From Vicinamibacterales bacterium (GTDB lineage Bacteria > Acidobacteriota > Vicinamibacteria > Vicinamibacterales > UBA2999), in contig JBAZYO010000001.1 of assembly GCA_041659285.1 (NCBI GenBank), forward strand, positions 62,001-126,000: a stretch of 64,000 nt of DNA, given 5' to 3'. The position numbers and the translations under genes are program-made. A model generated the notes under the pieces. It searched no databases, had not been told where the DNA came from, and saw only the letters and a program-made list of their open reading frames with translations. Below are positions 50,346 through 58,433 of this stretch, piece by piece (position 1 is the stretch's first letter; the number at the start of each line of letters is the position of its first letter).

Positions 50346-53300
50346 CGCGCGCCTCCCGTGGGCGCGGTCACCACGAACGTCTGCGGTTCACTGGACGCAT
50401 GCACGCCCGGCACATACATCGGCGACACCTGCGCGGGAATGGCGCGGAATTGTCCCGGCGCGATCACTTTCACCAGGTAACTGTATTCGTAACGGCCGCG
50501 CTCGAACGTCTCCTGGAAGAACACGGTCCGCGAATCGCGGTATTCGACGCGCGAGCCGAACCACCAGCCGTCCGCGGTCTCGCGTTCGAGCGGATACGCC
50601 GTGGTGTCCTGGATCGCCTCCACGCCGGCCGGCAGCGGATCGTCAATCGCCAGGTATCGCCACTCCGGCGAACCCGCCACGGTGAGGCGCACCGTGAGGA
50701 CGTCGCCCGGCTTGGCCGTGCCGGTGAACGGCTGCTCGCGATAGACGATGCGGCCCTTGACGGTGACCGGGGCGAGGATCGCGTACTTCCGCGTGATCGC
50801 CAGTTCGCGCGACCCCTGACGCGCATCCGCCGTGGCCGTGTCGTAATACTCCGCTGCCGCGGACCAATACAGCGCCGCTTGTCCCGCCGAAGCCGACGGC
50901 GAAGGCGGATCGCGCTTGACCAGCCGCACCTGGTTGGCGCCGGCGTTGGCCGGCACCGACAGCACGAGCGGGTCAGGCGCGGTCATCGCCGCCGCGGTGA
51001 ACGAGCGCCGGCCCACGTTGTTGCCGTTCACGAACACGTCCACCGAGAACGGCTGCGCCGATTCGTTGCGGGCCTGCATGAACGACAGCAGGCCGTAGAT
51101 GGCCGTCGCGGTCTGCTTGGTCGTGGACCAGTAGCCGGCGGTGCGGTTCAGCATCATCCAGCGCACGGCGCGCTCGACGAGCGGATTCCTGGGGTCGCGG
51201 CGGGCGAGGGCCTGCACCGCGAAGGCGGTCGCCTCGATGCTGGTCTCCGCGGCGTCGAACAGGAGCGGATCGTTCGCCACCGCCCACCACGACACGTCGC
51301 CGCGCGTCTGCGCCTCGCCGGCCAGCGCCAGTGCCAGCTCGTTGCCGCGCGCGTCCTTGACCTCGTCCAGCAACAGCAGCAGCAGCGCGCGTCCGTACGC
51401 GCTCATGCGGCCGCGCCCGCTCCACGCTTCATCAAGCGCCGCCGCGTGCGAATACTTGTGTTCGACGCCGTCGGCGTACCACGAGATCACCGGCTCGCTG
51501 GCGGCGGTGCGCTGCAGCACGTAGGCCTCGTAGACCTTGAGGTCGGGTTCCACCCGCGGGTAGGTCTCGTAGAGCTGGGCCAGGGCGCGGGCGCCGTTGC
51601 CGATGCGGTGTTCGGCGACCTTGATTCCCGCGCGCCGCGCTTCATCCAATCCCCACAACGCATAGGCGGTCATGAAGGGATGGTTGCCGTCGGACTTCCA
51701 CCATCCCCAGCCGCCATCGTCGTGTTGATAGTCGTAGAGCCGCTGGATGCCGGACGAGACCTGGCGGTCGAGCGCCGACAGCCGTTCGGTCGGCGCCAGC
51801 TTGAGCTCGGTCAGCGCGCGCGTGACCAGCAGGTTCGGCAGGAAGCTCGACAGCGTCTGCTCGGTGCAGCCGTAGGGATAGGTGGTGAGGAAGTCGAGAG
51901 CGCCGAGCATCGAGCCGGCCAGCGACGGCGCCAGCGCGATGGAGATGGTGCGCGCGGCGGGATTCGACGCGTCCGGCACCGTGACCACGGTGGTGGCTTC
52001 GCCGGCGCCGACAATCGACCCGGATGAGCCGAGTTCGCGCCGGATGCCAAACGGCAGCACCGGCAGGGGCAGTTCAACCGCGTCGCTGTCGTGCTCGGTC
52101 TTCGCGGTGGCGGTGATGGTCGCCGCGCCGACGGTGCGCGCGTTGAAGCGCCAGTCGTCGCGGCGCTCACCGCCGCTCGGCAACGCGGACGAGGTGGCCG
52201 CCGAGGAGGAGGCGGCCTCGAGTCCGGACGCCTGCACGGCGACGGAGGCGGTCTGCGTATCCGGCCGGTAGTTGTGGACCATCGTCGGTACCACGACCTC
52301 ATCCCCTTCGGTGAGGAAGCGCGGCGTGATCACGCGAACGATCAGATCCTTGGTGGTGGTCGTGCGCGCCACCGCGACGCCGGCCCTGGTGTCGTCGGTG
52401 ATGGCCCGCGCCGTCAGGCGCCACGTGGTGAGGGCGTCCGGGTAGTTCACGGCAATGCGGCCGCGGCCTTGCGCATCGGTGACGAGGTCGCCCACCCAGT
52501 AGATGGCGTCGGGGAAGTCCTTGCGCACCTCCGGCTGCACTTCCTTGTCGCCCTTGAAGTCGGCCAGCGTGAAGGGACGCCGGCCGCGCCGGGCCAGCTG
52601 CAGGCGGTCGCGGCCGGAGTAGCCGGTGAAGTAGTACTCGCGCGAGAACGTCGTGGCCACGCGTGAGTACTCGCGCCGGTAAAAGAAGCGAATCGGGTCG
52701 GGCGTGTCGTCGGCCTTCACGCCGTAGACCGCCTCGTCAATCACGGCGAGGCTCACCTGCGCGCGCACCGGCAGACCCGCCTGGTCGGTCACCAGCACGG
52801 AGAAGGCGCCCGGTTGGCGCGGCTTCGACACCGCCTGGTCGGCGGTCACCGACACCTGCAGCGTCCGCGCTGTCGCCGGCACGCCGATGCGGCGCTCGGC
52901 CCGGCTCAACCGCCCGTCGCGCAGGTAGGCGATGCTGACGAACACGTCGCCGACATCGCCCTCGTCGATCGGGATCTCGAGCGCTTCGGTGGCGGTGGGC
53001 CGCATCAGGCGGAACCACGACACGTGTTGCCCTTCCTTGGTCACCAGCACCGGGCCGGTGATGGTCTCGCCCCGCACGATCAGCCGCGCCGATTCACCCG
53101 GCTGATACGACTTGCGATCCGCGAGCAGTTCCAGATAACGGTCGCCCTCGTCGGTGCTCGTCTCGCTCGGCCCCGGCACCCACAGCCACACGTCGTCCTG
53201 GACGGTGCGATCCCCGCTGGGCGCGGTGGCACGGATGCGGAAACTGCCGGTCTGGTTCGGCAGCGTCAGGCGAGCCACGGCGCGGCCGTCGGCGTCGGTG

Positions 53301-55063
53301 GTGACGCCCGACTCGCTGATCTGATCCACTTCGGGCTGGTTGTAGTAGCCCTCCTTGTAGGTCAGGCGTTCCAGGGCCAGCATGACGGGCACGTTCGCCT
53401 GCGCCGCGCCGGTGTAGTCGACCGCGCGGACGGCCACGTCAACGGGACTGCCGGCGCGGAACACCGAGTTGGTGGTCTGCGCGGAAATCAGGAACGAGCC
53501 GAACGTGGCGTGCACGACCGTGTTGCCCGACACTTCCCGATTGGCGGCGTCGGTGACCTGCGCCTCGATGCGGGCGCTGAAGTCGCGGCCGTTCTCATCC
53601 ACCGCGAGCGGGATGCGGACCTGCGCCTTGCCCTCGGCATCCAGCCGCGCCGTGCCCTGCGCCGCCTGGTTGTCGCCGTACCAGTAGCTGCTTTCTCCGC
53701 CGTCGAGGCCATCGTCCCACCGCAGGGGCGAGTAGTACGGCTGCTGATTCACGACCCACCGCAGCTGGCCGTTCGCCACCGGCTGGCCGAAGTAGTAGCG
53801 CGCCTGGATCGAGACGACCGCGTCGCGTCCCTGGCGCTCGAATCGTGATGCCGGTGTCACGATCACTTCGAATTCCGGCTTCCGGTATTCCTGCACTTCG
53901 AAGCCGCTCGTGGTCTGGAAGTCGCCGCTTTGGACGCGCAGCGTGTAATTGCCGAGGGCCGCGGTCGGCGGCACCGGGAAGCTCACCAGGACGGCGCCGA
54001 ACGGATCCACCTTGACCTGGCGGCGGAACACCACCTTGTCGTTCGGGTCCGACGCCACCACCTCGACCTCGGCGCGATCGAACTTCGCCAATGCATCGAG
54101 ATGCCGCCAGCGGAGCACGGCCTTGGTGTGCACGGTGTGACCGGGCCGATAGATCGGCTTGTCGGTGTAGATGTAGCCGGCCAGTTCCCGCGCCGGCTCC
54201 TGGAGCGACCACGCGCCGGGATCGGTGGCGGCCATTTGGTCGCCGCACTGGGCAACGCCGACCACGTCTTCCATCCGCTGTTCGGGAAGGGCCGCTTCAA
54301 AGAGCCCGTCGGGCGAGGTGCGTCCTTCGGCGACGGTCTTCTGCGACACGATCACGCGCACGGCGCAATCGGCCGACGGCTCGCCGGTGAAGCGGTTGGC
54401 GGCGAAGAACAGCATCTGGCCGGGCGAGGTTTTCGTGACCAGGCCGACGTCGGAGACGATCACGATCGTGTAGGCGCGCAGCAAATCGTTCACGGCCTCG
54501 ACCAGGTAGATGCCGGGCTGGCGGAGGTCCACCGGCACGCGCCGGACTTCCGCGTCGCGCCGGTTGGGCAGCAGTTCGCGCCAGGTCGTCACCACCTGGT
54601 CGGGGTTGAGCAGCGGGACCTGGGCGAAGGTGTTCGCGTTGAGCACCACGCGCTGCGAGACCTCGGCCTGGTCGGTGGCGGCGCGCCGGGCCGCGCGGTA
54701 GGTGTGGCTGGCCTGCGCCCGCGCGAAGCGCCGCGCGTATTGCCGCTGGCCGCGCTTCCAGTCAGCCAGCCGTTCGAGCCAGGTTCGTTCCTGCTGCACG
54801 TCCACGTCGTCGCTGCCCAGTTGATGCGGATCGCGCAGGTTGGCGAAGAAGGTGAAAGGGTCGCGCACCTTGTAGATTCGGAAGTCCAGGTGCTGGATGC
54901 GGCGGAACGTCAGGTAGAAGTTCGGCGCGTCCCTGGTCGTGAAGACTTCGCTCGTGGACAGCGAGAACGCCGGCCGTTCCTCGGCGTCTGACTGCGCGAG
55001 CGCAGGCAGGGACGTGAACAGCAGAAGGAACGAGGTGAGAAGCAGCGAGGTGATTGTCTTCAT
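50342..55063 (-). CDS. Bacterial alpha-2-macroglobulin (YfaS/YfhM-like)
   Basis: A 1573-residue secreted protease trap. The signal peptide is TITSLLLTSFLLLFTSLPAL. Macroglobulin beta domains follow, with the landmark GYIYTDKPIYRPGHTVHTKA, and then the bait-region area. The thioester motif is intact: Cys-1066 and Gln-1069 in YPYGCTEQTLSS. The alpha/alpha toroid around it (WGWWKSDGNHPFMTAYALWG) is typical. No lipobox is seen, so it is periplasmic or secreted. Near the C-terminus PPSPSASAGQAALYW includes a family-B fragment. Overlapping starts and stops link it to DUF1175 and the membrane gene. Confidence 0.93.
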   Translation of the reverse strand: MKTITSLLLTSFLLLFTSLPALAQSDAEERPAFSLSTSEVFTTRDAPNFYLTFRRIQHLDFRIYKVRDPFTFFANLRDPHQLGSDDVDVQQERTWLERLADWKRGQRQYARRFARAQASHTYRAARRAATDQAEVSQRVVLNANTFAQVPLLNPDQVVTTWRELLPNRRDAEVRRVPVDLRQPGIYLVEAVNDLLRAYTIVIVSDVGLVTKTSPGQMLFFAANRFTGEPSADCAVRVIVSQKTVAEGRTSPDGLFEAALPEQRMEDVVGVAQCGDQMAATDPGAWSLQEPARELAGYIYTDKPIYRPGHTVHTKAVLRWRHLDALAKFDRAEVEVVASDPNDKVVFRRQVKVDPFGAVLVSFPVPPTAALGNYTLRVQSGDFQTTSGFEVQEYRKPEFEVIVTPASRFERQGRDAVVSIQARYYFGQPVANGQLRWVVNQQPYYSPLRWDDGLDGGESSYWYGDNQAAQGTARLDAEGKAQVRIPLAVDENGRDFSARIEAQVTDAANREVSGNTVVHATFGSFLISAQTTNSVFRAGSPVDVAVRAVDYTGAAQANVPVMLALERLTYKEGYYNQPEVDQISESGVTTDADGRAVARLTLPNQTGSFRIRATAPSGDRTVQDDVWLWVPGPSETSTDEGDRYLELLADRKSYQPGESARLIVRGETITGPVLVTKEGQHVSWFRLMRPTATEALEIPIDEGDVGDVFVSIAYLRDGRLSRAERRIGVPATARTLQVSVTADQAVSKPRQPGAFSVLVTDQAGLPVRAQVSLAVIDEAVYGVKADDTPDPIRFFYRREYSRVATTFSREYYFTGYSGRDRLQLARRGRRPFTLADFKGDKEVQPEVRKDFPDAIYWVGDLVTDAQGRGRIAVNYPDALTTWRLTARAITDDTRAGVAVARTTTTKDLIVRVITPRFLTEGDEVVVPTMVHNYRPDTQTASVAVQASGLEAASSSAATSSALPSGGERRDDWRFNARTVGAATITATAKTEHDSDAVELPLPVLPFGIRRELGSSGSIVGAGEATTVVTVPDASNPAARTISIALAPSLAGSMLGALDFLTTYPYGCTEQTLSSFLPNLLVTRALTELKLAPTERLSALDRQVSSGIQRLYDYQHDDGGWGWWKSDGNHPFMTAYALWGLDEARRAGIKVAEHRIGNGARALAQLYETYPRVEPDLKVYEAYVLQRTAASEPVISWYADGVEHKYSHAAALDEAWSGRGRMSAYGRALLLLLLDEVKDARGNELALALAGEAQTRGDVSWWAVANDPLLFDAAETSIEATAFAVQALARRDPRNPLVERAVRWMMLNRTAGYWSTTKQTATAIYGLLSFMQARNESAQPFSVDVFVNGNNVGRRSFTAAAMTAPDPLVLSVPANAGANQVRLVKRDPPSPSASAGQAALYWSAAAEYYDTATADARQGSRELAITRKYAILAPVTVKGRIVYREQPFTGTAKPGDVLTVRLTVAGSPEWRYLAIDDPLPAGVEAIQDTTAYPLERETADGWWFGSRVEYRDSRTVFFQETFERGRYEYSYLVKVIAPGQFRAIPAQVSPMYVPGVHASSEPQTFVVTAPTGGAR
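50879..50914 (-). repeat. Family-B-like fragment inside the macroglobulin gene
   Basis: On the plus strand GTCCCGCCGAAGCCGACGGC then GAAGGCGGATCG. It gives DPPSPSASAGQ in the protein. The match to the CTTCGCCGAAGC-type core is partial. Confidence 0.5.
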
Positions 55064-55728
55064 AAGACCGCCAGGCGATACACGCCGACGAATCGCGGGT
55101 TTGAGGTCTGCGGCCGCCAGCGCGCGGCCGGATGCTGTTGCAGCGTGGTGAGCCGGACCTTGCGGACTTCGCCGGGGCCTTGGTCCGAGGGGCCCGTGTG
55201 GTACACGACCCAATCCTCGCCTTCGGCCTCGAACAGCGAACGCCCGACGAACACCATCAGGTGGTCGGGTTCGTTCTGTCCGGGCTGGCGGAAATACAGG
55301 AGGTCGCCGGCGCGCAGCGCCCTGGTGTCGCGGCCCAGGTGCCGGGCGTTGAGTCCGATCAGGGTGCGGGCGTCGGCGAACTCGGCGAACCGGGCCCGGG
55401 GACCGGCGCTGACCTGGAAGAGCGGCCACCCGTTGGCGCCGGCTTTCGGCGCCGATCGGACGTCGGCGAACTGCGGCGCGAACGGCAACGCGGCGCCGCG
55501 GACCCACTCGGGGGTGTGCGCGCGCATGGCTTCGCGGAACGCATGGCGAATGAGCGCCGCGCAGTCGGTCACGTCGGCCGTCGGGCGCTCGAACTGCGCG
55601 TCGGCCAGCAACACGAACCACGACCGGAAGGCCGCCCGGTCCGATTCGTCGGCCAGGCGCGTCTGCGCCACCGGCTGCGCAATGCTCGCCAGCACCATGA
55701 ACAGCCCCGCACCCAAGCACTTCAGCAC
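55060..55728 (-). CDS. DUF1175 (YfaT-like) secreted protein
   Basis: A 222-residue exported protein with a signal peptide (LKCLGAGLFMVLASIAQ). It has the layout of a papain-like or NlpC/P60-like fold: DVTDCAALIRHAFREAM carries a Cys, and DHLMVFVGRSLFEAEGEDWVVYHTGP carries two His residues in the right order for a Cys-His dyad. In Escherichia coli yfaT (DUF1175) is next to yfaS (alpha-2-macroglobulin), the same order as here. It overlaps the macroglobulin start (ATGA). Catalysis is inferred from motif order only. Confidence 0.82.
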   Translation of the reverse strand: MLKCLGAGLFMVLASIAQPVAQTRLADESDRAAFRSWFVLLADAQFERPTADVTDCAALIRHAFREAMRAHTPEWVRGAALPFAPQFADVRSAPKAGANGWPLFQVSAGPRARFAEFADARTLIGLNARHLGRDTRALRAGDLLYFRQPGQNEPDHLMVFVGRSLFEAEGEDWVVYHTGPSDQGPGEVRKVRLTTLQQHPAARWRPQTSNPRFVGVYRLAVL

Positions 55729-55743
55729 TTCAGCGCTCCAGGC

Positions 55744-56403
55744 TCACAGTTTAACGACGAACCCGGCCCAGCGTCCGGCCACCCAGCGCTCGCGCAGCCG
55801 GCCGCCGTGGGCCTGGACCACGGCATCCGCAATCGGCAGCAGCAAGCCGGTGCCGCCGCGCGAGAAGTCCACGGCTTGCTCGACCACCGTCCCGCGCCCG
55901 AGCGACCGTGGTTGCACGATCACCTTCGCCGCCGACCGGCCCTTGGTCAGCCGGAGATCGAAACTGGTGGAACCGGCCTGTGCCCTGGCCAGGGTGACGA
56001 TCAAGGTGCAGAACACCCCGCGCAGCCGCGCCTCATCGACGCGCATCCGCACGTCCACCGGCGCCACCACGTCGAGGTTGACGTCCACATCCTCCGGCAT
56101 CTCGACTGCCTGCACGGCCTGGTTGAGCACCGATCGCAACGACATGCTGCGCAGCGTCAACTTGAGGCGGCCGTCTTTCAGGTGCGCCAGCTCGCTCAGC
56201 TCGTTGAGCAGTGCCACGAGACGGTCGGTCGCCCGGGTGAGTTCGGTGATGACGTGGCGGGGCCGCTCGCCAAGCGTCGGGTCCTGCTCGAGCAGCCGAA
56301 GGTAGCCGCGGACGACGCCTGTGGGCCCCCTCAGCTCGTGCGACGCCAGCGACAGCAGGGTAGGGAGTGCGGTGTCGGGCATGTCATGGCTAATATCCCA
56401 CAT
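55744..56403 (-). CDS. HisKA-domain protein with degenerate ATPase half
   Basis: A soluble protein of about 219 residues if ATG 56403 is used; TTG 56433 and ATG 56382 are alternatives. A HisKA helix pair carries the H box LASHELRGPTGVVRGY (His-22). The C-terminal half resembles a HATPase domain but the N box is absent (VFCTLIVTLARAQ in its place), and only a weak G box remains (GGTGLLLPIADAVVQAHGG). It has no sensor domain and no partner regulator. It may be a phosphotransfer or dimerisation protein. It lies 15 bp before the DUF1175 gene. Confidence 0.65.
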   Translation of the reverse strand: MWDISHDMPDTALPTLLSLASHELRGPTGVVRGYLRLLEQDPTLGERPRHVITELTRATDRLVALLNELSELAHLKDGRLKLTLRSMSLRSVLNQAVQAVEMPEDVDVNLDVVAPVDVRMRVDEARLRGVFCTLIVTLARAQAGSTSFDLRLTKGRSAAKVIVQPRSLGRGTVVEQAVDFSRGGTGLLLPIADAVVQAHGGRLRERWVAGRWAGFVVKL

Positions 56404-56506
56404 GACGCCGCTGCCCCCTGCGCGGCGTCTCAAGGGGGGACCGGTGCGGTATCATCGGCGGGGAGCAGGGGCGCTATGCAGTGCGTCCGGGGCCTGAGGG
56501 ATTTCT

Positions 56507-57478
56507 ATGCTGATCAAGAAAGCCGCCGACTTGCGCGAATCCGACGTCACGCCGAAAGAGACCTACCTGCGGCGACGGGAGTTCCTCGCGGTGGCCGGCA
56601 GCACCGCGGTGGCGGTGGCCACCAACGGCCTCGGCCCGGTGTTCACGGGCCCGCCGACGGCGGCGGCGCAGAATCCAGCGGCGCAGAAGCTCGCCAACCT
56701 CAAGCACAGCCCGTTCAGCACCGACGAGAAGCTGAACTCCTACAAGGACATCACCACTTACAACAACTTCTACGAGTTCGGCCTCGACAAGGCCGATCCG
56801 GGGAAGTACGCGCACACCCTCAAGCCACGCCCGTGGAGCGTCGTGGTGGAAGGGCAGTGCGCCAAGCCCGGTACCTACAACATCGAAGACATCATGAAGT
56901 ACGCGCCGCTCGAAGAGCGCATCTATCGCCTGCGCTGCGTCGAGGCGTGGTCGATGGTGGTGCCGTGGGTGGGCTATCCGCTGAGTGAGTTCCTCAAGCG
57001 CTTCGAGCCCACGTCGAAGGCGAAGTACGTCGAGTTCAAGACGCTGGTTGACACGCGACAGATGCCCGGGCAGACCGAGCCGGCCCTGAACTGGCCCTAC
57101 GTCGAGGGCCTGCGCATGGACGAGGCGATGCACCCGCTGACGTTGCTGGGGCTCGGCCTCTACGGCGAAGTGCTGCCGAACCAGAACGGCGCCCCCATTC
57201 GCCTGGTGGTGCCGTGGAAGTACGGCTTCAAGAGCATCAAGTCGATCGTCCGCGTGCGCTTCGTCGAGAGCGAGCCGGTCAACACGTGGAAGCAGCAGCA
57301 GTCGTCCGAGTACGGCTTCTTCGCCAACGTCAACCCGCAGGTGGATCACCCGCGCTGGACGCAGGGTAGCGAGCGGCGCCTCGGCGAGTTCTTCCGCCGC
57401 AAGACGCTGATGTTCAACGGCTACGGCGACCAGGTAGCGTCCCTCTATTCGGGGATGGACCTCCGCAAATTCTATTGA
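56507..57478 (+). CDS. msrP: MsrP, periplasmic methionine sulfoxide reductase catalytic subunit
   Basis: A 323-residue molybdopterin enzyme that repairs oxidised Met in envelope proteins. The Tat signal is YLRRREFLAVAGS. The molybdenum-binding Cys is Cys-144 in YRLRCVEAWSMVVPW. Other family blocks are YNNFYEFGLDKADP and NGAPIRLVVPWKYGFKSIK. ATG 56507 follows GAGGG. It is followed by msrQ, separated by a family-F palindrome. Confidence 0.94.
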   Translation: MLIKKAADLRESDVTPKETYLRRREFLAVAGSTAVAVATNGLGPVFTGPPTAAAQNPAAQKLANLKHSPFSTDEKLNSYKDITTYNNFYEFGLDKADPGKYAHTLKPRPWSVVVEGQCAKPGTYNIEDIMKYAPLEERIYRLRCVEAWSMVVPWVGYPLSEFLKRFEPTSKAKYVEFKTLVDTRQMPGQTEPALNWPYVEGLRMDEAMHPLTLLGLGLYGEVLPNQNGAPIRLVVPWKYGFKSIKSIVRVRFVESEPVNTWKQQQSSEYGFFANVNPQVDHPRWTQGSERRLGEFFRRKTLMFNGYGDQVASLYSGMDLRKFY

Positions 57479-57485
57479 TCCTCCC

Positions 57486-57512
57486 TGTAGGGCGCCCCTT
57501 TATGGGGCGCCG
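57486..57512. repeat. Family-F palindrome between msrP and msrQ
   Basis: TGTAGGGCGCCCC-TTTA-TGGGGCGCCG. Arms GGCGCCCC and GGGGCGCC are perfect. Copies at 58139 and 58396. Confidence 0.85.
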
Positions 57513-57521
57513 TGATCCCGC

Positions 57522-58127
57522 GTGACTCAAACACAATGGCGACGGCGGGTCTTCAAGCCCGTCGTCTATCTGGCCTGCCTGGCGCCGCTCTCGCTGCTGC
57601 TCTACGATTTCTATCGCGACGAGCTGGGCGCCAACCCGGTTGAGACCATCACCAACACCACCGGCATCTGGACCCTGCGGTTCATCGTGATCACCATCGC
57701 GATCACGCCGCTGCGATGGGCCACCGGCGTCAATCAACTGATCCACTACCGCCGCGCGCTCGGGTTGTTCGCGTTCTTCTACGGGTCGTTGCACTTCCTC
57801 ACGTATTTCATCCTTGACCATCAACTGCAGTTCGAAGGCCTCTGGGACGATGTGGTGAAGCGGCCGTACATCACGGCGGGGTTTACGGCGTTCGTGTTGA
57901 TGATCCCGCTGGCGATCACCTCCACCACGGGCTGGATCCGGCGGATGGGCGGGAAGCGGTGGAACCTGCTGCACCGGCTGGTCTACATCACCGCGCTCGC
58001 GGCCGTGTTGCACTACTTCTGGAAGGTGAAGCTGGACGCCACCTACCCCATCTACTACGGCATCGGCGTCGCGAGTCTGCTGGGAATCCGGCTATGGCGT
58101 AACTATGGCCCCAAGCCGGCATCCTAG
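57522..58127 (+). CDS. msrQ: MsrQ, heme-binding membrane subunit of MsrPQ
   Basis: A 201-residue inner-membrane protein of the ferric-reductase-like group that passes quinone electrons to MsrP. About six helices are visible. Heme-ligand His residues occur in LFAFFYGSLHFLTYF, RWNLLHRLVYITAL and ALAAVLHYFWKVK. GTG 57522 is the only start before the first helix; the F palindrome lies 9 bp upstream, so msrQ may be partly insulated from msrP. Confidence 0.92.
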   Translation: MTQTQWRRRVFKPVVYLACLAPLSLLLYDFYRDELGANPVETITNTTGIWTLRFIVITIAITPLRWATGVNQLIHYRRALGLFAFFYGSLHFLTYFILDHQLQFEGLWDDVVKRPYITAGFTAFVLMIPLAITSTTGWIRRMGGKRWNLLHRLVYITALAAVLHYFWKVKLDATYPIYYGIGVASLLGIRLWRNYGPKPAS

Positions 58128-58138
58128 ATGTTGTAGTC

Positions 58139-58164
58139 GTAGGGCACCCCTTTACGGGGTGCCG
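58139..58164. repeat. Family-F palindrome after msrQ
   Basis: GTAGGGCACCCC-TTTA-CGGGGTGCCG. Relative to the other copies, GC pairs changed to CA/TG in both arms, so the pairing is preserved (a compensatory change). Confidence 0.8.
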
Positions 58165-58179
58165 GTGCCGAGGCCGGCC

Positions 58180-58209
58180 TTGACAGAACACGACCGTTTC
58201 AGGGATAAC
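58180..58209 (+). promoter_or_regulatory. Promoter of the polycysteine leader
   Basis: TTGACA (58180-58185) and GATAAC (58204-58209) are 18 bp apart. The leader ATG is 9 nt after the -10 box, so the message is probably leaderless. Confidence 0.6.
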
Positions 58210-58218
58210 ACTCAAGTC

Positions 58219-58293
58219 ATGAAGAACGCGTGGGCATGCTCGTGTTGTTGCGTCGGGGGTTCCTCCGACGCCTGTCGCGCTGTGTCCACATAA
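58219..58293 (+). CDS. 24-residue Cys-rich leader peptide, candidate attenuator ORF
   Basis: ATG 58219 encodes 24 residues. Residues 7-11 read CSCCC and a fifth Cys is at residue 19 (SSDACRAVST is the end). No Shine-Dalgarno sequence precedes it. The promoter before it and the intrinsic terminator 50 nt after its TAA, upstream of a TlpA-like gene, give the layout of a transcription attenuator. Leaderless polycysteine short ORFs are known cysteine-responsive attenuators in mycobacteria. Here the function is inferred. Hairpins GTCGG/CCGAC (58251-58270 area) and GAAGCC/GGCTTC lie between as possible alternative structures. Confidence 0.65.
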   Translation: MKNAWACSCCCVGGSSDACRAVST

Positions 58294-58343
58294 GCCCTGG
58301 TCTTTCCTGAAGCCAGACGGCTTCAAAGTTCTCAGCCGATTCG

Positions 58344-58375
58344 AGGCCCGGAGGTGAAAACCTTCGGGCCTTTTT
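58344..58375 (+). terminator. Intrinsic terminator downstream of the polycysteine leader
   Basis: Arms AGGCCCGGAGGT and ACCTTCGGGCCT pair throughout, with one G-T wobble, around GAAA, then five T. It lies 58 bp before the tlpA-like start. Confidence 0.85.
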
Positions 58376-58395
58376 GCGTTTGCAGGTCGTGGTTT

Positions 58396-58423
58396 TGTAG
58401 GGCGCCCCTTTACGGGGCGCCGG
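58396..58423. repeat. Family-F palindrome just before the TlpA-like gene
   Basis: TGTAGGGCGCCCC-TTTA-CGGGGCGCCG, 11 nt before ATG 58434, close enough to affect the ribosome site. Confidence 0.85.
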
Positions 58424-58433
58424 GGAGAAGTAG

